DNA of 64,000 bases, taken from Eustoma russellianum (taxonomy: Eukaryota; Streptophyta; Magnoliopsida; Gentianales; Gentianaceae). The stretch is taken from assembly GCA_036186865.1 (NCBI GenBank), contig AP025055.1, positions 23,323,143 to 23,387,142 of the forward strand, written 5' to 3'. Below, in pieces: positions 44,371 to 56,649 of the stretch (positions within the stretch are counted from its first letter, which is position 1; every line of letters begins with the position of its first letter). The notes under the pieces were generated by a model. It worked only from the letters and a program-made list of their open reading frames with translations, was not told where the DNA came from and made no database searches. A program made the translations under genes and the position numbers.

Positions 44371-46535
44371 AGGGTTTTTAGAAATGTTTTTCTAAAATGT
44401 GATAAAGTGGTTGTTTTCATTTATACATGATTTATATATGTTCATTATGTTGATATTATGTGTTTTTGATAATTATAAATGCATTGTGACTAATGTGACT
44501 TGGAAGTTTCTACAACTTACCAAAAAGGGCAAAATTGGTATTTTGAGTTCTGTAGGAGCATGATATGGTGGAAATACTTCAAGAACTTATTCTCATGTTG
44601 TTTATCATTACAAAGGTGTTATTATATTTATTTCTGACCATCCAGGTCATTTCTGGAGTTTTATCTCACCAGGGGCATTTTGGTCATTTTACCCCTGAGG
44701 GTATTTTTGGTATTTTTACTCAAGAAATCTCTTGAGTATATTATTATCTTCATTCTGAAGCTAGTGTATGATCGTTTTGAAGATTATTTGGTGGTTCCTT
44801 ATCTTATTCTCTTAATTGATGATGTTATCGACAGTAGCGGGATATGTGACGAGTTGTGATGTCACATTCTATTTCTTTCTTGAAGACCTTCTTCTATATG
44901 TTATTGGGGGATAATAATCATCATATTTCAGAGAATTTAAAGGTGTTAAAGTTGTGGAAATGATCATAACATACAAGAAGAAATATTGAGAATTTTGGTG
45001 TTACATGTTGACATAATCTTATCAACTATTATTTGTTGATTTCTTCTTCAAAAATCTGAGTTGATATACATATATATGTGTTGAAAAACGTGTATATTCA
45101 GTTGGATTTGATATGTTATTCATTTTATAGTTTGGTGACAAGTGGACCAACCAAAAAGAAGCTAGTTGGCAAAAGTTGCTAACTAGGAAAATTCAAAGGT
45201 AGCCAACGGCTACTACATGGTTTTTGGAGCTAATTTTTGGTTTGAATCTTTCAACTCCCACATGCCTATTCTTTTGCGAAGGAGTTGAGGGGATTTTGGA
45301 GTTGTTATCCCACTACATTATCTTCAAAATTTTTAAGACAAAATGTAGTGGAAAAATCGGTCAAATTAATATCCAAGTTGGACCAATTATGTTGCTTCAT
45401 TTTGCCATGTGTACAAGATGATTGTATGGCCAACCAATGATGTGAAGAAACTTAAGCATTGATGATGAAGATAGTGACACATTGGAGTTCTTATCTACAA
45501 GGTTCAACTCACACTATAAATAGGAGGCAAAGGTGAAGAAGAAGAACACTCTTGAAGCACACTTGAAAGCAATAGTTGATTTGTCTAGCTATCTTCTTCT
45601 TCTACTCATTCTTGATTCATTCTTTGTAGCCAAGGCGTTCTTGAGATATTTGTTGTAGAGCTACAAGCCTCTTGTGTTTCATGTGTAAGATTAGTTAGCC
45701 AAATCTATAAGGCTATACCAATAGGTGGTAGAGGTGTTGCAACCAAGATTTGCATAGAGATGTTCATCCAAGTCTTGAATAGGGTTGGTGTTTAATCCAA
45801 GGATCATACCATAGTGAAATCCAAGGAAAGATGTTCCTTGGGACTTGAGTAGGTCACATTGACCCAAACAGGATAAATTCTTGGTGTTCTTATCTTGTTT
45901 CTACATTTCTGCATTCTGTCAGTTTTTCACTGCAAATTTCATACAATTTCACACGTTTTGAAAAAATAGCTAAACACTTTCAAAATTCGTGATTTTTGGT
46001 GGAGTTATACTTCAGACTGTTAGCTTTCATTTGGAACAAGAATCACTTGATTTGAGTAAGGTAAAGTTAGTGTTTCAGTCTTTGCAAAATAACTGCTCCA
46101 ATCTGGTTGCAATCTGACCAGTTTTGAGAAAACTTGAATTATGTTTTAACCAAGAATTGTTTAAGGTTCAGGGCCTTTCGAAAACATAAACTAGACATCT
46201 TAAAGAGTGTTTTGACACAAGATAAACCTTTTTGGTTAAGTATTCAAAGAGAAATACGTTTTTCAATTTTAGCAACATTCTGTCCAATTCTGTCCAGATT
46301 GACCATATGAATCTTTTTATTTGTTTGAAAGGTCAAACAATCTTATTTTTTTCTAATGTTTGGACAGAGTCTTGTGAACACATTGAAGTTAAGTTCTGAA
46401 AATTTTCATAATTTTTGGAGTTGTGTACAAGAAGTTTTGAATTTTTCAAAGACGGTTCTGAATGTGAGGTAGTCTCAGATTCTGTTTTCAAAGGGGTTTT
46501 TAATCAAGGGTAGTAGTGTAATTTCCGCTAACCAC

Positions 46536-46540
46536 TATTC
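46536..46540 (+). repeat. Target-site duplication (TATTC), left copy
   Basis: Repeated at 48001-48005; the uninterrupted site is seen in the S 3' LTR near 59211-59220 (ACCACTATTCACCCC). Confidence 0.9.
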
Positions 46541-47417
46541 TGTTAGTGTATGTGCCCTAGGCCATGATTTGGATATTTATGTTATGCATTTATTATTAAT
46601 AAAAGAGGTTTCATTATCATTATTGTTGGTTAGTATGTTACACAATTTTGATATATGTCCCTGATTCATTATTGTTATGGAGATAAAATAATTTATAATC
46701 AGTATGAGTATTGATTTGATAATCATGAGATGATTATGTGTATGGTGATACGAATCAATCTCATAGATACTTGTTAGAGAACAGTGTATTGGATAGACCC
46801 ATCATGAGATTGCTACATGAATTAGCGTCATAAGTAAATCTCATGATAGTCATGTTTTAATCCTTTGACTTGAGATTGTCATAGTTTCCAACATAAGGAC
46901 TATTATATTTTGACATGATCAAACGTTATCCGTAACTGGATAATAATAAAGGTCATGATTGAATGTGATAGAAATTATGTAGAGGATATTGAACAATCAA
47001 GATAGAATTTGTCCCTCTCTTTTGAGAGAGATATCTTTGGGCCCCTCGATTAGTGAGACTTTGAAATGCATGGCCGTGCTCAAATGAATTGATAGTGTGA
47101 TCAATATCATTTGTTTTATCAGTCTACTTAGAGATCGAGTAATCATATGTTTGAACTATATAAGTATGACGCTGACCATGACTTATGTTCAAACTAGATA
47201 TCGTGTGACAAAAGGATTAATGCGTGTACTATTATTAGGCTAGTTGGACTTTACTCGTATTAATTGGGTAGTTGTGATGCCTTGCTAGAGGCCAATTACG
47301 ACTTGTTGGTTTAATAGAGATTTAATCAACTGCCAATTAATATGGGCCTATCGGGTCACACACAAGAATGCGTAAGGCTGAGATTAATAACATTAATAAT
47401 ATTAATATTGGATATTA

Positions 47418-47449
<32 letters not shown>

Positions 47450-48000
47450 CTTTTTTATATTAATAATATTAATATTGGATATTAATTATTATTATTATTT
47501 TCGTTTTTTTGGTGATTATATATACATGTGTGTTATCGGATAATAACGAGAGAATCCATATTTGATATGGATTTTGAATATCCTGATAGAATCCGTATCT
47601 GATATGGATTTTGATTGGCATCAACTAATCCGATTAGGACTCGGATTTTGATGTCTATATATTTGTGTATCTCGTATACACTATACACACGAAAATACAC
47701 CAAGCAATTAGAAAACGCAAGAACAGAAAACGAAACCCTAGAATCGTTTTTGAGAAAAACGAGTTCTTCAGCCGCGCCGTTTGAAGAGCTAGCACTCCAG
47801 GCGGAAGCGTTTGTGTGGATACCGACAGAGGGTGATCGTATTTTCGCACCTTTTCCATCTGCAGATTTCGAATCTACGGAGGTACTTTTTGTTTTTTTTG
47901 TCGAATTAAACGAACAACATGGATCCTTGGTAGGAAATCAGAGATCAATTTTTGTTTTCCGCTGCGCGTTTTTGCAGTGATCTCGTTCGCTTTCCTAACA
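46541..48000 (+). mobile_element. Solo LTR of the copia C family
   Basis: TGTTAGTGTATGTGCCC ... TTTCCTAACA, 1460 bases, aligned along its whole length with the LTRs of element C, with a longer ATT microsatellite near 47420-47450. Perfect TSD TATTC and no internal region: product of recombination between the two LTRs of a former full element. Confidence 0.93.
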
Positions 48001-48049
48001 TATTCACCCCCCTCTAATGGTGTTTATTGCAGGTGTACGGTCTAACAAT

Positions 48050-48066
48050 TGGTATCAGAGCAAGGC
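48050..48066 (+). promoter_or_regulatory. Primer-binding site of S
   Basis: TTGGTATCAGAGCAAGG begins two bases after the LTR end; complementary to the initiator tRNA-Met 3' end, as usual for copia. Confidence 0.85.
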
Positions 48067-48552
48067 CAACACCACTCAAAAGAAGCAAGATTCAACACCA
48101 TACGAACAAGAAAAGGACAAGAAACAATATTTCATAGTAGCCTGCAAACTCAAATCAAAGGTACATACAATGGCCATAGTTTCTCACAAGGGTGAGTTGG
48201 AAGGTATGTCTACACAACGTCCTCCTCTTTTCAATGGAAACAATTTCGTTCATTGAAAACTTAGAATGAGACTATTCTTAATGGCTATAGACATCGATTT
48301 ATGGTCTATAGTCGAAGATGGGCCGTACATTCCAAGGAAAGTCGTACAAGTTAGTGGAGTCATACAAGAAGTTGAAAATTTAAAAGTGAATGGTCTTCCG
48401 AAGATAAAAAGAAAACGTCCATGAATGCTAAGGCTATGCAGTTACTGTTAGACGGACTAACGACTTCTGAAGCAAGATATGTGTCAAATTGCACAAGTGC
48501 ACACGACATGTGGAAATCATTAGAATTAAAGCATGAAGGTACTAGCAGTGTA

Positions 48553-48557
48553 AAAGA
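48553..48557 (+). repeat. Target-site duplication of X2, left copy (AAAGA)
   Basis: Repeated at 51314-51318. Deleting X2 and one copy restores the gag frame. Confidence 0.9.
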
Positions 48558-51313
48558 TGTAGGACCTGTAAGGCACCACTAGAAGGGGGAGGGTTGAATA
48601 CTGGGTGCGGAAAATTTGGTTTTCAAAATGTTTTGACCCAAAAACCCAACTTCTGAAAACAGTTTCTGTTTTCAGGTCATGTTTTCCAATGTTTGAAGAA
48701 CTAGGTTACAGGCCTTCAAAAGTTCTGAAATTTGGAGAGATTATAGTCTCGGATGTTTTGAATATCTCCTAAAAATTTCAGATCAAAACTCAACCTCTAA
48801 CCCCTTGAACAATTGTTTGTGGTCAGATTGCGCAAATCTGCCAGAAACAGTATTCTAATTTGAAAATTTTATTCTGATTTATCCGTGACTCCAAATGGTC
48901 TGAAAATTCAATGAAAAACCCCTTATGATGTGTATTTTAATGGGCTAAAACAGTTTTGGAAAATTCCTTTGGGGAAGTAGGTCAAATACATTCAAGTTCT
49001 CAACCTTTGCAAGTCTGAAAATCAGATTGCACTAGTCTCAGAACTATTAACATTTGAATGACTTATACTTGTCCAAATGGGTTGAAACTTGCACCAAATG
49101 AAACTTAAGAGGTGTGGCTATGTTTATGCAAAGTTTGGTAATTTTTGAAAGTCGTTTGATATTTTTAATAATGCAATGAAAACGATGCAAAGTGCTAGAA
49201 ATTGAAAGTAATAACACCGAGAATTTTATACTGGTTCGGTTAACACAACCTACTACAGTCTTCGAGACACCTTCTTCGGTTATCACTAATCACAAAATAA
49301 CATCTTACCACAAGGGTTGCTGGAGTTACACACCAACTCCAACCCTTTACATAAACGTTACAAGCAATCACACTTTCACGAACACCACCACCGAACTGAT
49401 ATTGATTACACCTTGATCAACCTTTTACAACAATGAGCGTGTATGGTGGTCTATACAAAGCCTATTCAATATATTTGAATATAAGAACAATAGGCTTGAG
49501 AGAGAAGAAGAAAGAAAGGGAGAAGAAGAAAGTAGAAGACACTTTTTGCACTTTAGAAATTGTGAGACTTGTCTTGCATTTTTGTTTGCTCTTCTTCTCC
49601 TTTTTATTTGAGGTTGGCCGCCCACTCTAGGGCTTCATCCCATCTTGAGAATTTTTTTTAAGTCCTTGGAAGTATGCCTTGTATAGATGTGACATCAACT
49701 TGCTTACTTGGCACAACTTGATTGGATGATTGTCTTGGCCTTGCTTACTTGGCACTCCTTGATTGGATGAGATTTGTCATCACTTGATGACTGTACAAAT
49801 CTGAGAATTACATTCAAAACATGTGCCAAAATAGTAGTAAAAACCTTACCAAATATCATACAATTAATCCCACTTAATTTCCAAAGTAAATTGGTCTCCA
49901 TTTTGACCAAGAATTCAGCCAACCATATGTAACACATGCTGAAATTTTCAGCATGTGCAATAATCTCAAGATGTTCAAATTATTGCCATATTATTACACA
50001 TCAATTTCTTGAAAATGGAGAAGCAAATTTGTCACAATTAAGACATAAAATTTCGGCCACTTAATGTCTCACATGCTGAATTTTCAGCATGTGTTACATT
50101 TGTAACATAGCTTGAAATATTACCTTGTGTAGCTCCCTCCATTAAGTCACTAACCTTGTGTAGTCCATTCTTCACCAATCAAGATGCCAACTAAGCTCCA
50201 CGTAGGCTCCACCAAGCAGCATTAGGCGTGTGAAGTGAGTTTGAACATGTGCTGAAATTATTTTTGTAAATTTTATAAAATAGTGCACAATAATTATACA
50301 CATATGGTATATTCCAACCAGTCCTAATTTGAATATTCTAGAACACTTTAGTATGCATTGAATATGTAAAATGTGTCTAGATACATGTTACATGTCATGC
50401 TAAAAATGTTTCATGTGTTGTGTTCATAGAAAATCGAATTTTCGACTTTTGTCGATTACGCGATTTTTCTCCGATTAAATTCTAACTTTTTGCACATGTT
50501 ATATATATTATGTCACACATACTATACATAAATAACTTGAATATTCAGCTCTAATGGCTGATTGAAAGTGGCGCCCCATGTGCTTAAAAATTGAATTTGG
50601 AATCTCCACAATTTGGCCTTAATTGGGGGTGATTTGTGTGTGCCAACATGGAATGATTTTATGGCTGAGTGTATTATGTAAGCCACAAAATTTGTGGCCA
50701 TTTTTGAAGTGTAGGGGCTCGCCATCTATATATACGACAATTTTCGGCTTATAACCTTGTAACGTGTCGTAATAATTTTGTCATCACCATGACTTATATC
50801 ATATGATATAAGACCTGAATATACTCATAAATATGAGGTAAATATAGTGGTGTGACGTTGACGTACGTTCATAATATATATAACGTGTCGGTAGTACATT
50901 GGAGTATATGTGTATAGTGCCTTTTTAAAAATCTGAATATATATATATAAAAAACGTGTGATTAGAGGGTAGAAGGAGACTTTCCATTTCCATGTTTGTT
51001 GCCTTTATGCCTTCTCCAAATATTTCTCCATTTAATGAACTACTTAGTTTATTTAACTAAGTACTTCACTTAATGAACTAGTTTAGTTCATTAATGGTGG
51101 CACCTGGAAATAGTTTAAACACAACAAATGTTTGCCATTTGATGTTAGCTTTAAAGCTTCATGGCTTATTAGTACGGCAACATTATATATAAAGTATATA
51201 AGACAAGTTTGACGCAAAAACGTGACAAGTCATAAAATGTGTCATGCATTTCTTTAGCACACGTTATTTGAATCATGCATTTTGCGAATCACTCAAACCC
51301 CTTTTTCTCAACA
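48558..51313 (-). mobile_element. Solo LTR 'X2', minus orientation, inside gag of S
   Basis: The plus strand runs TGTAGGACCTG ... TTTCTCAACA, 2756 bases. Read on the minus strand it is TGTTGAGAAAAAGGGG ... CAGGTCCTACA, the same LTR family as X1. It contains two copies of the palindrome-like CATGCTGAAA(A)TTTTCAGCATG (49937-49956 and 50070-50090) and the TTAATGAACTAG-type inverted repeats near 51030-51095. There is a minus-strand TATA-like AATAAAAAGG near 49600. No coding sequence. Short ORFs in it have no family match. Confidence 0.88.
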
Positions 51314-52663
51314 AAAGAGTCGAAAATAAACATGCTTATGTCTGAGCTTGAATCTTTCAAAATGTTGCCGAACGAATCCATAACATCTATGGATTTGAGG
51401 ATTACTAACATTATTAATCCCCTTGAAGCTTTAGGAAAATCATTTACCAATAATGAGAAGGTTCAGAAGGTGCTGCGAAGCCTTCTTGCTGAATGGGAGC
51501 CTAATGTCACGGCGGTTGAAGAAACAAAATCGATCAAAAAAATGGACGAATTGATAGGCTCACTAAGAGTATACGAGGTAAAATTAAACCAACGGAAGTC
51601 CGAGTCATCTAAGTCATCCGGTAAGCTATAGCTTTCAAATCAGCTGAATCACATACAAATAATGATGATAGTAATAGTGATAATGAATTAGACGATGACT
51701 TAATATTGATAGCTAGAAAACTTAGAAAGTTTTTTAAAGGCCTAATAGGAATAGACAACGATCTTCTTCTTCTTCTTCTCAACCTAAGAAAAATAACTCT
51801 AATAACAACAAATGGTCTAATAAAGAGTTAAAATGTTATGAATGTGGTCAAAAAGGACACATCTCTTATGATTGTCGAACAAAGAAAACGCCAACAACAA
51901 CAACAATAATAATAATAAACAAGACAAGGAGATGCAAAAATCAAAGGCAAAGAGACCAAGTCAAGGAAAGGCAAACGAGCAATGAAGGCGAGCATGTGGA
52001 GAGACTCGTCTGACTCAGAATCCGACACTGAAGAAGCTCAAGTCTGCTTCGTATCCAACGAGATAAGTTCTTCATCTGATGATGATTCTGATAGTGAAAT
52101 GTCACTTGATGAAATGTATGAAGAATTTTTAATGATGCATGCTCGCTGTAAAAGGCTCTCTAAAGAAAAGAAGAAACTAATTGAAGAAAATGACAAGTTG
52201 AAGACGTCCAACTTGGAATTTTCCGATCAATTAGAATCTTTTAAACAAGAGTCTACTAACACTCTTGATTCTGTAGAGATTAAAATTGAATCATATAGGA
52301 AAAATGAACAAACATTAAAAATTGAAAATAGCATGTTGAAATCTAAGTTAGAAACTTGTGAAAATGATATAGTTCAACTTAAATATTCTAAACTAAACTT
52401 AAAAAAACTGTTAGAACAATTTAAGTCTGGAACCAACATGCTAGATACCCTGATTTCATCACAAAAATATGGAAATGATAAAACTGGATTAGGATATAAA
52501 GAAGAAGATGTCAAAGTAGATAAAAAGACCAAGTTTGCTTCGTCAAGTACTGAACAACCGTATAAAGCAACAAAAATAAAAGCAACTTTGCCTGCTACAT
52601 GTTCTTCTACTCCTTCTTCTGCTATAAAAATGCAACACGTACCCACAAAAGCACACACATAAA

Positions 52664-53094
52664 CATGCAACTAGGCAAGACTTTGCATCTAGACCACATA
52701 GAAATTATGGCTACATGTATACAAATATATCTAGACAAAATCAAATGCATCCAACTTATTATGAACCTAAGTATAGGCAACATTCATATAAGACTTATAG
52801 AAATGCATATGAACACACATACATAACTCCATTCAAGAAACAAAATCATATGCCTTTCACTCATTATCAAAATCGACCAAGACATAGCACTTATCAACCA
52901 AGATATAACATGTATGACAATGCATCATCTTTTAAATGGAATGATCAAATACATTTTAATTCTTTATATTCAACTAAAATATGTGCCTAGAAGGTACATC
53001 CAAGTTTGGATATCTAAGGGATATCTAAACAAGGGTGGTGCCCCTAACATTCAAGGACCTAAGTAAAGGGTACCTAAAGCTTTGTCTCCGTTGT
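52664..53094 (+). pseudogene. Degenerate gag-protease linker of S
   Basis: His/Tyr/Asn-rich short frames (52599-52990) with shifts and stops. Known SIRE-like elements have a low-complexity linker here. No domain. Confidence 0.5.
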
Positions 53095-54512
53095 AGGAAA
53101 ATAGCAAGGAATGCAAGAAGGCGGAAAAGTCAAAGAAGCTAAAAACCAAATGGTTTTTAGACAGTGGATGTTCAAGACATATGATGGGTGACCCCAAACT
53201 ATTCACCGAGTTGGAACATATCGAGAATGGAGGAAAGGTGACATTCGGTGACAACAACAGAGGAAAAGTTGTTGAAAAAGGAACAATCGGGGACCCTAAC
53301 ACATTTCAAATACGAAATGTGTTGTTAGTAAGAAATCTTTCTTACAACTTATTAAGCATTTCGTAACTTATATATTCTGGTTATTATGTTTCTTTCCTCC
53401 CTAATTCTTGGGATATAACTAATGAAAAAGGAGAAATTGTATTAAAAAGAAATAGGTATGGTAACATTTATACCCTTTCCTTAGATAACATGTTAGATGC
53501 TAAGGTTACATGTTTAATATCACATGACTTAGATGTACACTTATGTCATAGACGACTAGGCCATATAGGAATTTCAACCATTGAAAAGTTATCTAAGAAG
53601 AACTTAATTAGGGGTATGCCTAAGTTAGACTTATATAATTTTCAAATGTGTGAAACATGTATTAAAAGAAAACACATTAAAGAAACAATGAAACCAAAAC
53701 ATGAAGTGAGTACTAGTTATGTACTAGAATTGATTCAATTAGACTTATTTGGTCCAAGTTGGACAAGAAGCCTAGGTGGACTCTACCATGTGTGTGTCAT
53801 AGTAGATGATTACTCACGATACACATGGACATTGTTCTTAACACACAAAGACGATGCTCCATTGGCAATCAAAACTCTTATCAAGCAATTCGAAAATATT
53901 TACGAAGAAAATGTTAAAAGAATTAGGAGTGATAGAGGTGAAGAATTTAAAAACAAAGATATAATCAAGTTTTGTGAATTACATGGAATTAAACATGAAT
54001 TCTCACCACCAAGAATACCACAACTCAATGGAGTTGTAGAACGCGAAAATAGAACAATTCAAGAAGTTGCTAGAACAATGTTATGTGAAAATAGAGTACC
54101 AAAATATTTATGGGCTGAAGCTGTTAGTTGTGCATGTCATATTATAAATAGGATTTCTATTAGAAAGAAATTAAATAAAACACCTTATGAATTGTTAAAT
54201 AATAGACAACCTAAGGTAGATTATCTTAGAGTTTTTGGTTGTAAGTGTTTTGTGTTGAAAACGAAGGATAATCTAAACAAGTTTGAACAAAAGTCTATTG
54301 AATGCATATTTGTTGGTTATTTTACTAATTCAAGAGCATATAGGTGTTATAATCCTGCATCTAGAAAGATAATTGAATCTATACATATGAAATTCAGTGA
54401 AAATGCATGTTTTGAGGTTAGTGATAAAACTCCACATAAACAAGAGAATAATGTTGAAAATATGTTTGATGATGATGATATATTACTTGAGCCTGTACTT
54501 GATCATCTATAA
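53095..54512 (+). pseudogene. copia pol of S, part 1: protease and integrase
   Basis: Protease WFLDSGCSRHMMGDPKLF near 53155. A stop at 53364-53366 follows LLSIS. Integrase starts LCHRRLGHIGISTIEKL with the finger closed by CETCIKRK, core DLFGPSWTRSLGG, IRSDRGEEF and PQLNGVVERENRTIQE (Glu present), then FGCKCFVLKTKDNL. The integrase frame is open from 53490 to the TAA at 54510-54512. Confidence 0.9.
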
Positions 54513-56299
54513 CCAACTCCCACTGAACAAGGCATGCATCAACCCTTAGATGAAATAAATGAAGACACTTTGCAATTGGAAGATAATACAACTAATGATC
54601 CAATTATATATGATAATGAAACATTTGAACGAGATTAGGGTGAACCTAGTCAACCTAGGAATTGGTGGCACCCTAAAGAATTAATCATTGGAGATCCAAG
54701 TGTTGGGGTTAGAACACGTAGGAATATAAGTCAACCTGAAGGACATAACTTAATCTCATACTTAGAACCTAAGAATGTTAAAGAAGCCTTATGTGATATA
54801 TCTTGGATAGATGCCATGCATGAGGAATTGAATCAATTTACAAGGAACAACGAACGGGACTTAGTACCTAAACCTGAAAACAAGTCTATAATAGGAACCA
54901 AATGGATCTTTAGGAATAAAATGGATGAATAAGGAAACATCACACGAAATAAGGCTAGGCTAGTGGCACAAGTTTATAATCAAAAAGAAGGAATAGATTA
55001 TGAAGAAACTTTTGCACCCGTTGCACGACTAGAAGCAATTAGATTGTTACTTGCTATTGCAAGTCTAAGCAATATTAAACTCTTCCAAATGGATGTCAAG
55101 AGTGCGTTCTTGAATGGATACATCCAAGAAGAGGTGTTTGTCAAACAACCTTCTGGATTCGAAGATCCAAAGAATCCTAACCATGTTTACAAGCTTAAGA
55201 AGGATCTATATGGTTTGAAACAAGCTCAAGAGCTTGGTACGATAAATTTGCAAACTTTCTTATTGCAAATAATTATCAAAGGGGGACCATAGATAACACA
55301 TTAATTTCTAAGTAGAAAAGATAATGACTTATTAATAGTTCAAATATATGTAGATGATATAATCTTTGGTTCAACCAACCCTACCTTAGGAAAAGACTTC
55401 GAAGAATGTATGAAGTCCGAATTTGAAATGTCAGTGGTAGGGGAGTTGAATTATGTCTTAGGACTTCAAATTAAACAAACCCCTCAAGGAATCCACATTA
55501 GCCAACTTAAGTATATCAATGATAGGATTAAGAAGTTTGGCTTTGAATAGTTGAAACCAACACCTATCCCTATGAGCGTTAGCACCAAACTAGACAAAGA
55601 TGAAAATGGTAAACCTTTTGACGACACACTTTATAGGTCTATGATTGGCTCATTGTTATATTCAACCGCATTAAGACCTGACATCATGTTTAGTGTGTGT
55701 ATATGTGCTAGGTTTCATTCTTGTCCTAAGGTATCTCATTACAATGCAGTGAAAAAGATCTTTAGATATCTTAAACACACACCCACTTAGGACTTCGGTA
55801 TGATAGAAACGCTAAGTTGGAACTGTATGCTTATAGTGATGCTGATTATGGTAGTTGTAAACTTGATAGAAAATCCACTAGTGGAACTTGTCAATTCTTA
55901 GGAACCAACTTGATCTCTTGGTTTTCTAAAAGGCAAGCTAGTGTAGCACTCTCTGCCACTGAAGTTGAGTATATAGCCTTGAGTTTATGTACCACCCAAA
56001 TACTTTGGCTTAAACAACAACTTAGTGATTTTAGCATTAAAATGAATAAGATTCCAATTTTCTGCGATATCACAAGTGCGATCAATCTTTTTTGGAACCC
56101 GGTACTTCATTCTAAGGAAAAACACATTGAGGTAAGATACCATTTTCTTCGAGATCATGTTCAAAATGGGGACATAACCGTAGATCATGTGAGAACTGAT
56201 CATCAAATAGCTGACATCTTCACCAAACCTCTTAATCAAAACACTTTTGAAAACTTACGAGCCAAGTTAGGTATGATGACTTACGATACAATTACATAA
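54513..56299 (+). pseudogene. copia pol of S, part 2: RT and RNase H
   Basis: Several stops between 54513 and 54960. RT is readable as EGIDYEETFAPVARLEAIR, QMDVKSAFLNGYIQEEVF, YGLKQA, then a frameshift near 55235. The catalytic YVDD is at 55347-55358 in another frame. A TAG near 55549 precedes LKPTPIPMSVSTKLDKD. RNase H: YAYSDADYGSCKLDRKSTSG, LSATEVEYIALSLC, HFLRDHVQNGDI, ending at 56297-56299. Confidence 0.9.
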
Positions 56300-56649
56300 T
56301 TGTATCTTTTGCATGATTTGCAAACTAAAGGGGGAGATAGAATAAGGACATGATTTTAGTTGGTAAGTTATGATTTGAGTTGCATAATATGATAAGTTTC
56401 AATTGGTATAAGTTTCGAGCATAGGTTAGGGGGGAGAGTATAAGTTGAGGGGGAGCACATGAACACATATATTTAAAACATGAGTTTTTGAAAGTTTGAA
56501 AACAATTGGTGAAGCAATTGGTAATTGGTGAGGTTTTCAAAACAATTCAATTGGTATAAAATTGGTAAATTTGTGATAAACAATTGGTAAAGAGCTGTCA
56601 CATTAAAATCATGTTAAATTATTTTGAAAATCATCCAAAAGAGGGAGAA
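56300..56649 (+). other. Spacer with repeated polypurine tracts before the S 3' LTR
   Basis: Four purine runs: AAAGGGGGAGATAG (about 56328), GGGGGGAGAG (about 56430), GAGGGGGAG (about 56448) and AAAAGAGGGAGAA (about 56637). The last one abuts the LTR and is the functional position. Confidence 0.7.

Larger units (their letters stand above)
44003..48047 (+). repeat. 5' LTR of S (interrupted)
   Basis: TGTTGAGAAATATGTTTGG ... GTACGGTCTAACA. Own sequence is 44003-46540 plus 48006-48047, about 2.58 kb. It contains a cluster of ATCGATCGATCGAT palindromes (44147-44370) and TATA box CTATAAATAG at 45514-45523. The 3' LTR has an extra block of about 30 bases (ATCAAGCTTGGTTC..., near 58452). Confidence 0.9.
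48170..52663 (+). pseudogene. copia gag of S, interrupted by X2 and point lesions
   Basis: ATG at 48170 (MAIVSHKGELEGMSTQRPPL). TGA at 48254-48256 stands for the expected Trp in FVH*KLRM; a frameshift follows near 48390. The frame runs to SSVK at 48555, is cut by X2, and resumes without loss as ESKINMLMSELESFKM at 51317. A frameshift near 51630 leads to the zinc knuckle CYECGQKGHISYDC (about 51837). The tail (51982-52660) is Ser/Asp/Glu-rich then a heptad-like coiled coil (RLSKEKKKLIEENDKLK, NSMLKSKLETCENDIVQLK), as in SIRE-type gags. Confidence 0.88.

Noticed and set aside
49192..49625. Several 65-79-codon ORFs on both strands within X2
   Set aside because: They fall in a solo LTR and are not preserved in X1.
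56300..56649. Envelope-like ORF expected in some SIRE elements
   Set aside because: Only about 350 bases separate RNase H from the 3' LTR and no long frame exists there.
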